Shown here piece after piece: positions 22,164-33,159 of a stretch of 64,000 bases of DNA; within the stretch, counting starts at the first letter, position 1, and every line of letters starts with the position of its first letter. The position numbers and the translations under genes were made by a program. The notes beneath the pieces are model-generated. The model worked only from the letters and a program-made list of their open reading frames with translations, searched no databases and was not told the origin of the DNA. The stretch spans positions 1,116,001 to 1,180,000 of the forward strand of contig JAUIZM010000013.1 in the NCBI GenBank assembly GCA_030848705.1, in the 5' to 3' direction. This stretch comes from Heracleum sosnowskyi. Taxonomy: Eukaryota; Streptophyta; Magnoliopsida; Apiales; Apiaceae.

Positions 22164-24467
22164 TTAGATCATTTTTCCCTTCTGTCCCACATATAGCTCT
22201 ACCTCTTCGGTTTCAACTGCTGGTTCGGCTATGGGGCTAGAAAGATCGGCCCCAAACTTTTCCAGCTCGATACTAAGCAGTTGGTGACTGCCTCCCACCT
22301 CGTTCACTTTCCTCTTTCTTTTTCCTCCTTCGGGGGTTTCAAACTCTTCATCCTTCGCGACATCCTCTAACATTATTATTCGGGCAGCTTTCTGATCGCC
22401 TCTCATTTCACCAATCCCATTTTCGGTCGGAAACTTCAGCTTCAAGTGGGGAACAGAAGCCACTGCCTGGAACAGAGACAAGGTGGGTCTTCCTAATATC
22501 CCATTGTAAGCGCTTTCCACCCGAACGACATAGAACTTTGCCTCCTTCTTTATCGTGTATGGTGCTTTCCCCAACAGAACGGACAAAGCTATGGTGCCTT
22601 CAATCGGCACAGGCTGATTCCCGAAGCCATAAAGAGGTGCTTCGTGGCATGGCTCCAACTGTTCTCCTCCCAGATTCATTTTGAGGTAAGTGTTGTGGTA
22701 AAGAATATTTACCGAGCTTCCTCCGTCCACCAACACTCGCCAGACCTTGTTCTCCCCTATAACCGGGTTGATGACAAGTGGGTCTTCGTGCGGCCATATG
22801 ACATCTTCATAATCATCTTCGGTAAAGGAGATAGGGAGCGGTTGCTTGGCTGCACTAGTCTGATGAAGGTTATACACTTGTCGGGCGTATTTCTTTCGGG
22901 CAGTTTTACTATCCCGATCGAGTATGGTTCCTCCAGAGATGGTCCTGACTTCTCCCCTGTACTTCTCTCCGCCTTCAATCATCTTTTGTTTTTCCATGGA
23001 CTCTAACTTGTCCCTAAGGTCGCCCACAAACTGGGCCAGCTCTCCATCCTTGATCATCTTCTCGATCAATTTCTTCAAGTGAAAACACTCATCGGTATTA
23101 TGCCCTTTATCTCTGTGGTAGTCACAGTACTTGTTCTCGTTCCTTCGGTTCTCAGGAGTTCTCATCCTTGACGGTCGAACGAATCCCGGTTTGCCTTTTA
23201 TCTCATGGAGAATCTTCGAGATAGGCGTGTTTAGAGGTGTGAACACCGCGCTATCTCTATCTCTTCTTCGGTCGGCCCCTTTATCGGGCCTGTTGTCTGT
23301 TAACCTGCTCTTAATATCTCCTCGACCCCTTCGGTCGTCCCTAGAGTTGCTCTTCCTGTCTTCCCTGGGATCGTTCTTTCTCCCCTCCTTGTAACCCCCG
23401 ATCGACTCTATTTTTCTCCTTATTGCCTCACCCCTCACATATATATCATTTAAAGACTTGGGGGGTATATCGTAAAGCGAGGAGCGCAGTTTTTTACCTT
23501 TAATTGGGTCAAGACCTGCCGCAAGAAAGCCAGCCGCTTTGACTTTGTCTAAGTTAGTGACCATCCCAGCCTCCTCCTTAAATCGAGCCAAGTAATCACC
23601 CAACTCTTCGTTCGACCTCTGTCTACAATGGATCAAGGCCTCGGTGTCCTTCTCTCTTCGACACAAATGGGAATAGTGCCTCAAGAATTTCCGCTTCACC
23701 TGTTCATAGGTCCCAATCGACCTTGGCCTTAACGACCGATACCACATGGACGCCGGTCCCCTGAGGTAGGTCTTGAACATCTTACACAGCATGACGTCAC
23801 AATGCCCCATTCCAGTCATCAGGGCCTCGTATTTCTCACAATGGTATGTTGGGTCACCCTTGCCATTGAACTCGCTCATTTTCGGGAACTGCCTCCCTGG
23901 GGGTGGTCGGAAATCCTCAATCTCTTCGGTCACCACAGGCTCGTGGCTGACTTTTCTTTCGCCAAACATGGCTTTTTCGATTCTACGAATTCTATCCCGC
24001 GTGTCCGGTCCTTCATCATCCCCTGAATCAGAGGTGTAGGCAACCTTTGACCGGGACCTTCTTGAGTGCGACTCGGAGTCCCAGGACTCGTCTTCGTCAT
24101 CTACGTCATTTCTGACCCGCTTCTCCCTTCGGGGCTCAGTCTCCAGGGTTTCCCGAAGAATTGCCTTCTCCTCTAAATCCAACTCCTCTCTTTGGAGCCT
24201 TAATGCTTGCAGCCTTAGGCGATAGGCCTCCCTCCTCTTGGCCAATCTTTCCGCCTCTTTGTCTTCTTCAATTTCAGGGCCCTTCCCCTTGGCCATCTTC
24301 TCCTCCCTCCATCTCATAATCAGTTCTCGTTGTTCTTCGGGAGTGGGGATGGGGCCTTCCTCTCCATCCAGATCAAAGATTCTGGGCTGGGTTGAGGGAG
24401 TTCGACTGGTACCGAACCCGGGAGGAACGATACCTTCGTTATCTTTCCCAGTAGTTCCGTTCGTCAT
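22164..24467 (-). CDS. Tat2 Gag-protease polyprotein (768 aa)
   Basis: Capsid and protease precursor of Tat2. I start it at the ATG at 24467 (MTNGTTGKDNEG), about 36 bases past the primer-binding site; the longer open frame reaching 24929 runs back through the LTR and is not a credible start. The charged N-terminal half contains a coiled-coil-like stretch. The retrotrans_gag region (GPASMWYRSLRPRSIG, then RSNEELGDYLARFKEE) follows, then a Tat-type knuckle CDYHRDKGHNTDEC (C-x2-H-x4-H-x4-C). The aspartic protease has VLVDGGSSVNILYH and a later ILGRPTLSLF. It ends in TAA at 22164-22166, in frame with pol. Confidence 0.95.
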   Translation of the reverse strand: MTNGTTGKDNEGIVPPGFGTSRTPSTQPRIFDLDGEEGPIPTPEEQRELIMRWREEKMAKGKGPEIEEDKEAERLAKRREAYRLRLQALRLQREELDLEEKAILRETLETEPRREKRVRNDVDDEDESWDSESHSRRSRSKVAYTSDSGDDEGPDTRDRIRRIEKAMFGERKVSHEPVVTEEIEDFRPPPGRQFPKMSEFNGKGDPTYHCEKYEALMTGMGHCDVMLCKMFKTYLRGPASMWYRSLRPRSIGTYEQVKRKFLRHYSHLCRREKDTEALIHCRQRSNEELGDYLARFKEEAGMVTNLDKVKAAGFLAAGLDPIKGKKLRSSLYDIPPKSLNDIYVRGEAIRRKIESIGGYKEGRKNDPREDRKSNSRDDRRGRGDIKSRLTDNRPDKGADRRRDRDSAVFTPLNTPISKILHEIKGKPGFVRPSRMRTPENRRNENKYCDYHRDKGHNTDECFHLKKLIEKMIKDGELAQFVGDLRDKLESMEKQKMIEGGEKYRGEVRTISGGTILDRDSKTARKKYARQVYNLHQTSAAKQPLPISFTEDDYEDVIWPHEDPLVINPVIGENKVWRVLVDGGSSVNILYHNTYLKMNLGGEQLEPCHEAPLYGFGNQPVPIEGTIALSVLLGKAPYTIKKEAKFYVVRVESAYNGILGRPTLSLFQAVASVPHLKLKFPTENGIGEMRGDQKAARIIMLEDVAKDEEFETPEGGKRKRKVNEVGGSHQLLSIELEKFGADLSSPIAEPAVETEEVELYVGQKGKMI

Positions 24468-24502
24468 AGCTCTTTGTAATAAATCCACAGAATGATCTTC
24501 TA

Positions 24503-24523
24503 CGTTCCCACAGACGGCGCCAA
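24503..24523 (-). other. Tat2 primer-binding site
   Basis: On the minus strand TTGGCGCCGTCTGTGGG directly follows the 5' LTR end. It is the same 17-base core as in Tat1. Confidence 0.85.
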
Positions 24524-24916
24524 TGTTGCAGGCAGATTTCGACCTGCAGCCTCTTACTTCGGACCTGCAGAAGAAGAATGCGAGGGTGTTGGCCCCCGAT
24601 TCACCTCCGGTGTAAGAAACAGTTAATATGATCTTGGGTATGATTCTCGAAACGTAAAAGACCTGTGTTTGTGTTATCAGTATCCAGAAAAAGATGATCT
24701 TTAGAGATAGATTCAACCTGTATATATAGTGCTTCCTGTTTGTAACCGAAGGAGGCTTAAGCGGGGGCGGGGCGGACGGGAGCGTGTCCCCCGCACCATA
24801 AATGACAGCCGTTTTGAGTGTAGGTACTGGGCTTTCGGATAGACTGGTGGGCTTAACAAGAGATGGGCCTTCGATATGGGCTCGGTCCGGTCCAACAAAA
24901 TAATGGGCCTCCAACA
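24524..24916 (-). repeat. Tat2 5' LTR
   Basis: The 393-bp LTR carries a TATA-like CACTATATATAC on the minus strand at about 24715-24730. It is followed on the right by the target duplication GTAGG. Confidence 0.95.
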
Positions 24917-25109
24917 GTAGGTTTGACAAGTTATATTATCTTATTATCTTACGACAGTTTTTTATGGTGAAAATCAATATTTTGTTTTTTGCTAGTTTAT
25001 GTGTTTACTTGAATAAGACGTGTTATTTCTAATATACAACTGTCTGTCTTGCATAACAGCGGGAATTTCAAAAATTATTTCGATAATTGCATGGTTCTGA
25101 TTTTGCCAC

Positions 25110-25427
25110 AGTGTATATTTGTGACGGACTAGTCCGTCATAATGAAATGAATATTTATGACGGATACTTCCGTCACAATAATATTTGTGACGGATGGATC
25201 CGTCACATGAGTATTTGTGACAGAAAAATTCCGTCACAATTTGTGACAGCATTCAGTCACAAAGATACAAGTGGGTCCCTTTAATTTGCGACAGAATATG
25301 AATTTGTGACGGAATAGTGAATTTACGACGAGGCATTTGCGACAGAACGATTCCGTCATATTTTAAATAGATTGCGACGGATTCTTTGTTAGATTTCCGT
25401 CATAAATAACCCTAACTTCTTGTAGTG
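25110..25427. repeat. CACTA-2 right subterminal GACGGA array and terminus
   Basis: More than ten copies of GTGACGGA or TCCGTCA/ATTCCGTCA in both orientations, several paired as small inverted repeats (GACGGACTAGTCCGTC, GACGGATGGATCCGTC). It ends in CTTCTTGTAGTG. Such arrays are transposase-binding regions in CACTA elements. Confidence 0.88.
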
Positions 25428-26130
25428 TACGTCTTCTCACACGTTCTATTTTAATTTCAGCTTTTGATGTCAAGAGAAGCTTTAAATCGGTGTAATATGC
25501 ACGAGGATATATGACCTGTGCCTTCTGCATGCTCTTTTACTCCATTTTATTCTTGTTCATCTCAGGCGAGCGAAAAAAGTATGGCACAGGCGAGGAAAAT
25601 CACATGGCTAGGGGATATACGCTCTAGGCGAAAGAATCCCCTGGATATATATGCCTTCAGACTTCTCACTGTATAGGCTTATTACTTAATACATCATGCA
25701 CAGGCGAGGGAAATCACAAAGCGAAGGAATATGCATGGCCGAGGGAATTTTGCATGGGCGAGTGTCTTAACCCAGGCGAGCGAATAAAGTCTGTCACAGG
25801 CGAGGGAATATATTTAAAATAAATATATTACTAAATTAAATTTCTTTTTTCTTCTATTTTTTATTTTTAAATATTGCATTAATGTTGTAATTAATGTACC
25901 CCTAACAATTATAATTTCTAAAGCTGGGATTTTCAATAAAAAGGAAGAAAATCATGTTTAGGTTAAATTGAAAAAATTAATTATGATTTGAAGTTACTTA
26001 AAAAATATATGAAAAATGAAAAAAAAATAATTACTTATTTGTATTTTTTTAATTATTAGAGATTATATATAACTGTGCATCATTTAAAAATAAAAAAAAA
26101 TTAAAAGTTGTACATGATAATGATAATATT
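25428..26130. repeat. GGCGAGGGAA-motif repeat, copy 4
   Basis: 25428-25810 matches 5166-5545 plus 11571-11776 and shows the undisturbed target sites of both Tat1 (catggctaggggatatacg) and CACTA-1 (cgagggaattttgca). 25810-26130 is AT-rich with nothing recognisable. Confidence 0.75.
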
Positions 26131-27640
26131 AATTTTCACAAACTATAAGCTATTTTAAGAGATAGGACGGGAAAACTTTTATTTTAAGCTATTATTTTAA
26201 CTTTAAAATAAATTAATAAGTAATTATCTAAACATACATAAATTTTTAATTTACATCAAAATTATTTTCAAGTCGAGGCACTTAGAAAAACTTCATAGCA
26301 TGGTAAAACCTTTTGCGAATGTTGTTAGCACACATTATCAACAGTTTTTTTTACTAAAAAGAAATGTTGTAAAAATCAGTAAACGAAACTAATCGATTCA
26401 GATAGTGATTTATGATTAATCGGTAAACTCGGATTAATCGAAAGGATTAATGGGATGAAAATCGGATGTATTCTAATATTCTAATATTATTAATATATCA
26501 TTATGATTATATTAGTTAATTATTAACTAATATGTATTTATCATATTATAAAATCTATAATTATTCATATTTAATTAATATATTATTTTAATTTTCATAA
26601 TGTATTATTAATATATATACCAATCAAGAAGTGGTCGTAAAGATTAATCGGATTTTAAGCAATTTATAATATTATATCACAATACATACTAAAATCATAA
26701 TGTAGTTTTGATTTTTGAGAAATTATCAAAAATACTAATTTTTCTAAGTTTTTTTGCAATTTTACCATATTCTGTAAATATTTGCAAAAATACTAAATTT
26801 TTGAAAATATTTGCAAAAATATTCCAACCAATGTGCAATGCAACCAAAATCAACATCAAGCAAAAATACAGTCTGCAACCAGCAACCGGATGCAACAAAA
26901 GCAACTTTTTAAAAAATGATTGAAAAACAGCCGAGAATTCAAAAAATTTGTTAGAAAGATGTTCTAGTAAATATTAAGAATAAAGAATAATAGACTTAGG
27001 GTTTACGGAACCTAGACTCTAAACCCTAACCTACCTGGACCTAGCAAAATACAGTTTTTGATTAAAAAGTTGGGTTGATTTTGGTTGCATATGGTTGAAA
27101 GTAGTTGCAGATCGTAATTTGCAAATATTTTAAAAAAGTTAGTATTTTCGCAAATATTTTGGTATTTTCGCAAAAAATTTAAAAAACACATAGTATTTTT
27201 GCAAAAAAGTTTTTTGGGTTGGGTATTTATGAAAAAACCCTTGATTTTTTAACCCAGCACACATTTAAAATACTTAGTAAATTCTTGTTTAAAAATGTTA
27301 TAACTATGGAAATTAGTAATGGAAGTGATAGCTAAATAAAACGTGATTAAAATATATTTAATATTTATTGATTTAATTTCAAAATTTTATATTTTAGAAA
27401 ATACTACATATTTTTCTAAATATATATTATCACATGCAAGAGTAAGTAAACTTAATGCTTTCATTTTATGATCTTGCAAAGTTAGTCGAAAAATAGAGGA
27501 CACAATAATTCTTGTGGGTATACTCATTGGATCGCCCGCATTGAAAAATATACGCACACTAGGCGAGGGAATCATCAATCATCATGGGCGAGGGATCAAT
27601 ATGCATGGGCGAGGGAATATGCATGGGTGAGTCGAGCTAA
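26131..27640. repeat. GGCGAGGGAA-motif repeat, copy 5, with an insertion at about 26706-27240
   Basis: 26140-26705 matches 11790-12150. 27240-27490 matches 1205-1440 and 12150-12365. GGCGAGGGAA motifs end the copy at 27560-27625. Between them about 535 bp rich in 'tttttgcaaatatt' and 'ggttgcatatggttg' is absent from the other copies, so it is an insertion or a region lost from them; I see no terminal repeats. Confidence 0.65.
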
Positions 27641-28058
27641 CAGAGTACGTCAGCAGCAAAAGCCCAATAAGGTCATCAGTTTAAATAGAGTGGACTAATA
27701 TATCAATCATCATCTTGTAAAAGCTCCGTACGAACGTAATTAAATACTATCAACTAGTTATTTGATCAGACACATATCTCAATAACAAAAGAACTGAAAG
27801 CATATTGCATATCAACTTAAAAGCTCCCACCAATGATTTCCAGTTAAAAGGAGCCTGTCCTTATTTTTCAGCAGATCTGGTTCCTTCTCCGGTTGTGAGT
27901 CTCAAGTAAATCTCCATTTTTCATTTCGTTCAATCAATCTCTTGCTTTTGGTAACAAAAGTTTCCACTTCTTGTTTATAACTTTTTAGCATCTTGCAGAC
28001 GTTCCACCGGAGCTTTGTTCATTTGGACAACTTATCTCAATCTTACTTTTCAAGGAAA
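27641..28058. other. Probable leader of the gene at 28893
   Basis: No open frame is present. A possible 5' leader exon ends at a donor-like caa|gtaaat near 27905, with the intron running to the acceptor before 28890. This mirrors the leader intron of the Tat2 antisense ORF. Confidence 0.35.
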
Positions 28059-28545
28059 TCTATACTCTTTATTAATAAGCAAAACAATGTGAAAATGGCG
28101 CGCGGTACTAAAAAGTACCAAAGTACCAAAGTACCAAATTTGGTTATCACTTGACCCGGGTTCGATTCCTCGCAACTACATAATTAATTATACAAGATTT
28201 ATTTACTTTAAATTCCTTAGCTTCATCCAGGGTTCGATTCCTTACAACTACGTAATTATACAAGATTTATTTATTTACTTTAAATTCAATAGTTTCATGG
28301 AGCGTTAGATTCTTTGCAGCTACGTAATCATACAAGATTTATTTATTTAATTTAATTTCTTTAGCTTTATGCACGGTTCGATTGTCTATAACTACATAAT
28401 TAAATATTTATTTATTTATTATATATTTTTATCATTCAATTCTCGAAAAATACATTTTAAAATAATATTCATTAATAATTTATTAATACTGATATTTTAA
28501 TGTCAACTCATGCTCGGTCAGTGCTTGGCACGGATTATAAGCTAG
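28059..28545 (+). mobile_element. Short non-autonomous Helitron
   Basis: The 5' end TCTATACTCTTTATTAATAAGC and the 3' end TGCTTGGCACGGATTATAAGCTAG follow the plant Helitron pattern: a TC start, a hairpin of which only an eroded form remains, and a CTAG end. The flanks are A and T, the normal Helitron insertion site. It has no coding capacity and lies in the probable leader intron of the gene at 28893. Confidence 0.75.
28140..28460. repeat. Four diverged tandem units of about 85 bp inside the Helitron
   Basis: Each unit has a GGTTCGATTCC-like core, then acaactacgtaatta, then tacaagatttatttattt. The core matches the B box of tRNA genes. No A box or complete tRNA fold is evident. Confidence 0.7.
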
Positions 28546-28892
28546 TATACAAGTAATTCGAATAACTTGCTTCAGCTTGTTTTTTACATCAGTTGAAACT
28601 GTGAATTTAGTATGCACAACAATGCCAATACTTGGGCCACACATTGTTAATTGCTTGGTCTTTATGTAGTCATTTTTGCTTTCCAAAATGTACACATGAT
28701 CAAGATTTCATTAATAACCAACCTGTCTGGCCCTTGTTGTTAACTCCTTTTATAAAAATGACCTGCCCTGATGCCGAGTCCCCCAAGTGATCATCTTGGT
28801 AGACGAAATCAAATTTCCTGAGCTACCTTGCAAGCTTGATCTTTTGTTTTGATACATTGTTGCTCAGGGCATTTTGATTTTATTTGCAGCAG

Positions 28893-30558
28893 ATGTCTTC
28901 ATGTGGGGACGAACCAACTCATTTAGATGATAAGAACCTGCCATTAATCCCTACCACCCCTGCCATAGGCGAGCCCGGGCCTAGTAGAACCTCTCAACGA
29001 AATGTCGATATAGTGGGCGACAGAAAGGAGTATCCCACAGTCAACTTTAAATCTAGGATCAACGAGGATGTTTTCAACTCTTTGAGAGCTGATTTTAACA
29101 TTCCCAGGGATTACACCATTACTAGGCCTCATCCAAAAGACCGCATTTTTCAAGAAGTCCGATATGGGGAGTTAGATGGACTGGGTATCTCTCGGGCAGC
29201 CTTTGATTGTGGTGTAAGGGTTCCACTTCATGCTTTTGTCCGAAAAATAGTGGTACAGACAGGAGTTGGTCTTGCCCAGTTATCACCTAATAGTTTTATT
29301 CACATCAATGCCTTCATAAATCGTTGTGTAGAGAAAGACGTGATTCCTTCCGCCCGCATATTCTGGCATCACTTTAACTTGACAAAAACGAAAAGATCTC
29401 CCGGATTTTTTGCTATAGGTTTACTTCATGGGCGTCAGAAATGGTCATATGCCCCTAATAATAACAAAAGAACTCATAAAGAGTGGTTTTATATCTTTGG
29501 GCCCGGGCTGGATGGTCTGAACCAATGGGTGACTGATCATTCTTGTCCAAATGATTGGGACCCCAAACTTGAGAGGAAGTATGCTAGACTTCTTGAGGAT
29601 TATGACGAGACCCAAATCCTAAAGTACACAGAAATTACTTCTGAATTCATCTTGTTATGCCTCCAAGGTCAGCATATTTCTTTTCTCCAAGCTTTACTAG
29701 TACATATGTTGTGTCTTGTTTTCTTACATATTATTTCACTTATCTGGAAACTGACATCTCATTTACTTGTTTCAGTGTCAGGACTTGATGTGGAGAAGGA
29801 GAAGAAGAGGGAGGCCTTCAGAAAGAATCAGAGAAATGCTCAAGGAAGACACCCTTTGGTTGTAGTTGATAAGGCAACTACCCCGGCTATTGATGATCAT
29901 GATGATGATGATGATCATGTCACTCTCTCTGAGCTTCCTATACTTCACAAGAAAGATTATTCTGACTCGGGTATTGAGACCATTGTGAACAAGAGGATCA
30001 AGATAGCCATGCCTAAGGATGTGACATCTAAGGCTTCATCTTGCTCCGTGAGTTTTGGAAAAGAGCTTTCTTCCTTGATCGCCCTTCCCCCCCGACATGC
30101 TCAAGCAAGATATATGTCCTCCCGTGAATTGTTCTGATCAGGCCCTTGCTCGATTTGCTCAGGTACCTATGTGTATTTGATTTTATTAAGTTAAATAATG
30201 ATACTTTAATTGTTTTTTACCAATCCTTTTGCTGTCTCAGGGCATGGCTTGGGTTGTGGCTGAGGCACGTCAGAGCAATGACATGAAGTTTGAACTGCGG
30301 AATCAGGTTGAGAAACACCATGAGGCCCGTGTTAAGGCAGAAAAAGAAGCTGTTAGACTTTGCCGCGAGCTGGATCAAGTCAACCAAAGGAATGAATCTT
30401 TATCTAAAGCTCTTGCTGATGCGAACTCTGTTATTGATGAGCTGAAAATAGAAGTCACTAAGGCCGAAGAAGCAGCAGCTAAAGCTGAGGAAAAAGCTGA
30501 TGAAGGATGGTATAGTTTGGGGTTTGAGGATGGTGTGGCTTCTTGTCCCAGCCGTTGA
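28893..30558 (+). pseudogene. Free-standing relative of the Tat antisense ORF
   Basis: It is homologous along its length to the antisense ORF of Tat2: LAQLSPNSFIHINAF, IFWHHFNL and KEWFYIFGPGL match in order, and a C-terminal coiled coil follows. I start it at ATG 28893 after the acceptor TTTGCAG. The model is 28893-29667, 29776-30162 and 30241-30558; both introns are GT-AG and the first falls at the same codon position as in Tat2. Acidic HDDDDDDH lies in exon 2. The frame is broken near 30135: TGA follows SSRELF, while the frame that splices into exon 3 (DQALARFAQ, then GMAWVVAEARQ) is shifted by one base. No LTRs, gag or pol lie nearby. It could be a decayed retroelement relic or a host gene of the family. 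Confidence 0.75.
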
Positions 30559-31477
30559 ACCTCTTCCAGATCAGGTTCAGTAGAACTCATATGCAGCGTC
30601 GCTATTTTTAGTGTTTTGGGATTTCAAGAGAAAGTGTAGAATATCACTGCATCATTCCTATAATGCACTAGTGTGTAGAGTAATTATGATTAATATTTTT
30701 CCATGTAAACATATGATCTTTGTTGATTAGACTTAAGCTTTTGACCTTAACAAAAGTTAAGTGGATGGATGCGTATTTCGGCATGTAATGTGTTGTTGAT
30801 GTTGGACTGAGGCATCTCAAGCAGGGTGATAATTGTGCCCAGTTGATGTAGAATATGTTTCTACTGGTGCATGATTTACAACTAAAAACAACACTAACAG
30901 TAGGTTTACTCATAACTTAAGTGATTGTTTCAAATTAAACTCTCCATCTGTTTAAAGTGCTACAGATGCAATATAACTGTCCCAATACTTTGGTGTTAAA
31001 TCGTAAAATGTGTCGTGAGGAAGAAAAAAGAAGCAGCAGAATGTGCTATACTCGAAATATTCAAAACACTTCTACACTTGGGCAAAATCATCAGAAACTT
31101 GGTTATAAGTTGATAGAGAATGCAATAAGTTGATACATACTCTCCTATATATGTATGGTTTTACTTCTTTTTTTTTAAAAAAATTCTTTACCAGCAGTTC
31201 CATTAAAAATTAAACACGGAACAAGGGTCACCAAGGCAGACCAAATGTTTCAAACGAAATGCATCATCAGAAAGAAAGTAGACTTCTTTGAATAACTGAT
31301 AACTTGACAAGTCTATATACATACATCATATGTAAACTTATTCTCAAACATTTCTATCTGAACATATCATGGTGAAACAAAATATGTAAGTTGTACAGCT
31401 CACTTCAGTCGAGGGATCCAAGCCCTACTAAAGTTTGTTCTAGAAGGTAATGGACTGTTCATTATAGTTACACTTGC
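30559..31477. other. Intergenic stretch
   Basis: No gene is recognised between the stop of the antisense-ORF relative and the terminal exon of the beta-galactosidase pseudogene. Its left part may be the 3' untranslated region of the former. Confidence 0.5.
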
Positions 31478-33159
31478 TTACTTCATTGAGGCGGGTCTGG
31501 AGAATGATGAAAGCGAACATCTTGCTTCAACAGATAAAGTCTTTACAATGCCCCTGCACGGGTCACCAAATACAGCATTTGAAACTGCAATCGAACAGCT
31601 ATTTCATCCCTCACAGGCCTGACAAAATGAGAAAAGAATGAGATTGAGCTTCAGTACATTCAGTGGAGCATGTCTTGTTACACTAAGTTGGTCCATTTCC
31701 AAATCATTGAAACCCCGCAAATTTATTTGTAAGAATAAAACCTCGAGTAAAATTTAGGTGTAAGAATAAAATTTGTGAAATGGTAAAAGACTTAAATTGG
31801 GCATATTACTAGGTCATGATAGAGAATTAGCAGGTTATACTAGCACAGCTCTAAGAACTTTCAATATCGATAATTAGATCATAACTCAAGCATTTAATGT
31901 ATAGACACTCGTAGATATCAGTTACCTGGGACACTACAGATAACGAATTAGCTGCATGGCAGTTGCCTTTGGATAAGTACTGGCATTTTCCTTGAGGGGT
32001 CCCATAACTAGCAAATTCAGTTGAAGAGATAGTATGTTCATCTTCACACTGCAAATGCAGTTCAGGTGTCACATCATTTATCGACATTCTTCCATTTAAA
32101 AGATCTGGATGCCACCACATTTGAAGAGGTGGGTAGTGGGTCTCTGGCACTTGACCACAAATAGTTTGGGAAGAAATTTTGTTAATTGTAATTTTAGATG
32201 GGTTCCCTCCTGTTTCCTCAAACATAACTAGTAGATTTTGATTTCTCTGTAACCATGACCTTGGTACGTGGTACCTAAAAGAAAATGATCATAGTAAGTT
32301 TATTACATGATAATTGCAGGATCATCACGGGTGCCTTTGCATGCAGACTAAATCAGATGAGAACTATAAGCTTATAAGGGTAAGAGTTGCTGCTCACGTA
32401 GATGGTGCAATATGACCATAACCATTAAGTAATGCATTATATTCGGATAGGATTGGTACAAGTATACATACCATATTTGAGTAGGGTTCCCACAGTTAGT
32501 TGTACACTTATCAGATGAGTATGCTCCACGATAATCACAACTTCTACATCCATCTTCCTATATGGTGACCATTAACCCACGCCTGTCCCTTTCCCATGCT
32601 TCCAAAATTAAGAGCAACAGGATCACTTCCGCCAGGAGCATCAAAGTATGTCTGGTGATTGCAACCAAACACAAGAAACTTAAGATGTTAGTTGCACTTA
32701 CCTTCAAAAAGAACAAGATTCGTGTGGCATATATGATAACTGGTCTGTGAATAACATTAAGCAAAGAGCAATATACAGTTGTGGCACTTGGGTGCATCAT
32801 CAAGGATGCAACGATCCTCCAATACAAGTCAATGAGAATTTCAAAAACGTCTTTAACAAATGCACATTTTAACATTCACATCTACGTGCTTGCAAGTTAA
32901 TAACCGATTAATAAAATACAAAGTATACTAAAAAAAAGTACCAAAAGATTAACAGCAAATTCAATTTTTTATGTAGGAAAGGTGCTCATAACTCATAAGT
33001 TCAAAATAACAGTGCTAGTATATACCATAAGTTAGACTAGTTTGTACAACACCCATATGCAAAAAATTACGTCTAAGCAAACTCAAGTTCAAGTGTTTCA
33101 CTTCATCAGATTATGCCAAATATCAGTAATAAGAATAACTACAACAAAGTAAAAGGTAG

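Larger units (their letters stand above)
15197..24916 (-). mobile_element. Tat2: complete Ty3/Tat LTR retrotransposon with antisense ORF
   Basis: The 393-bp LTRs (15197-15589 and 24524-24916) look identical, and the 5-bp target duplication GTAGG is at 15192-15196 and 24917-24921. On the minus strand the order is LTR, primer-binding site, gag-protease (24467-22164), pol (22151-18999), a region with an antisense intron-containing ORF, LTR. Pol has reverse transcriptase, RNase H, a second RNase H and integrase in Tat-lineage order. Intact frames and matching LTRs indicate a recent insertion, possibly of a still mobile family. It lies inside CACTA-2. Confidence 0.96.
12995..25427. mobile_element. 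CACTA-2 transposon with TNP2 gene, interrupted by Tat2
   Basis: The right end CTTCTTGTAGTG (25416-25427) is a CACTA terminus. Its subterminal region (25110-25427) is an array of GACGGA/TCCGTC motifs. The same motif pair occurs at 13005-13035 (gtgacggaag, atccgtcgca), just before a TNP2-like transposase gene. Tat2 is inserted at 15192-15196. The sequence right of the end (tacgtcttctcacacg) is the GGCGAGGGAA repeat, seen unbroken near 4455. I could not find a CACTACAAG left terminus, so the left limit given is only where the first motif appears, and the left end is probably deleted. Confidence 0.7.

Noticed and set aside
22164..24929. 921-residue frame as the full Gag
   Set aside because: Its first 154 residues are read through the LTR and primer-binding site. 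The credible start is the ATG at 24467.
32558..32875. Separate 105-residue minus-strand protein
   Set aside because: It overlaps the beta-galactosidase exon 32651-32472 in another frame and has no family features.
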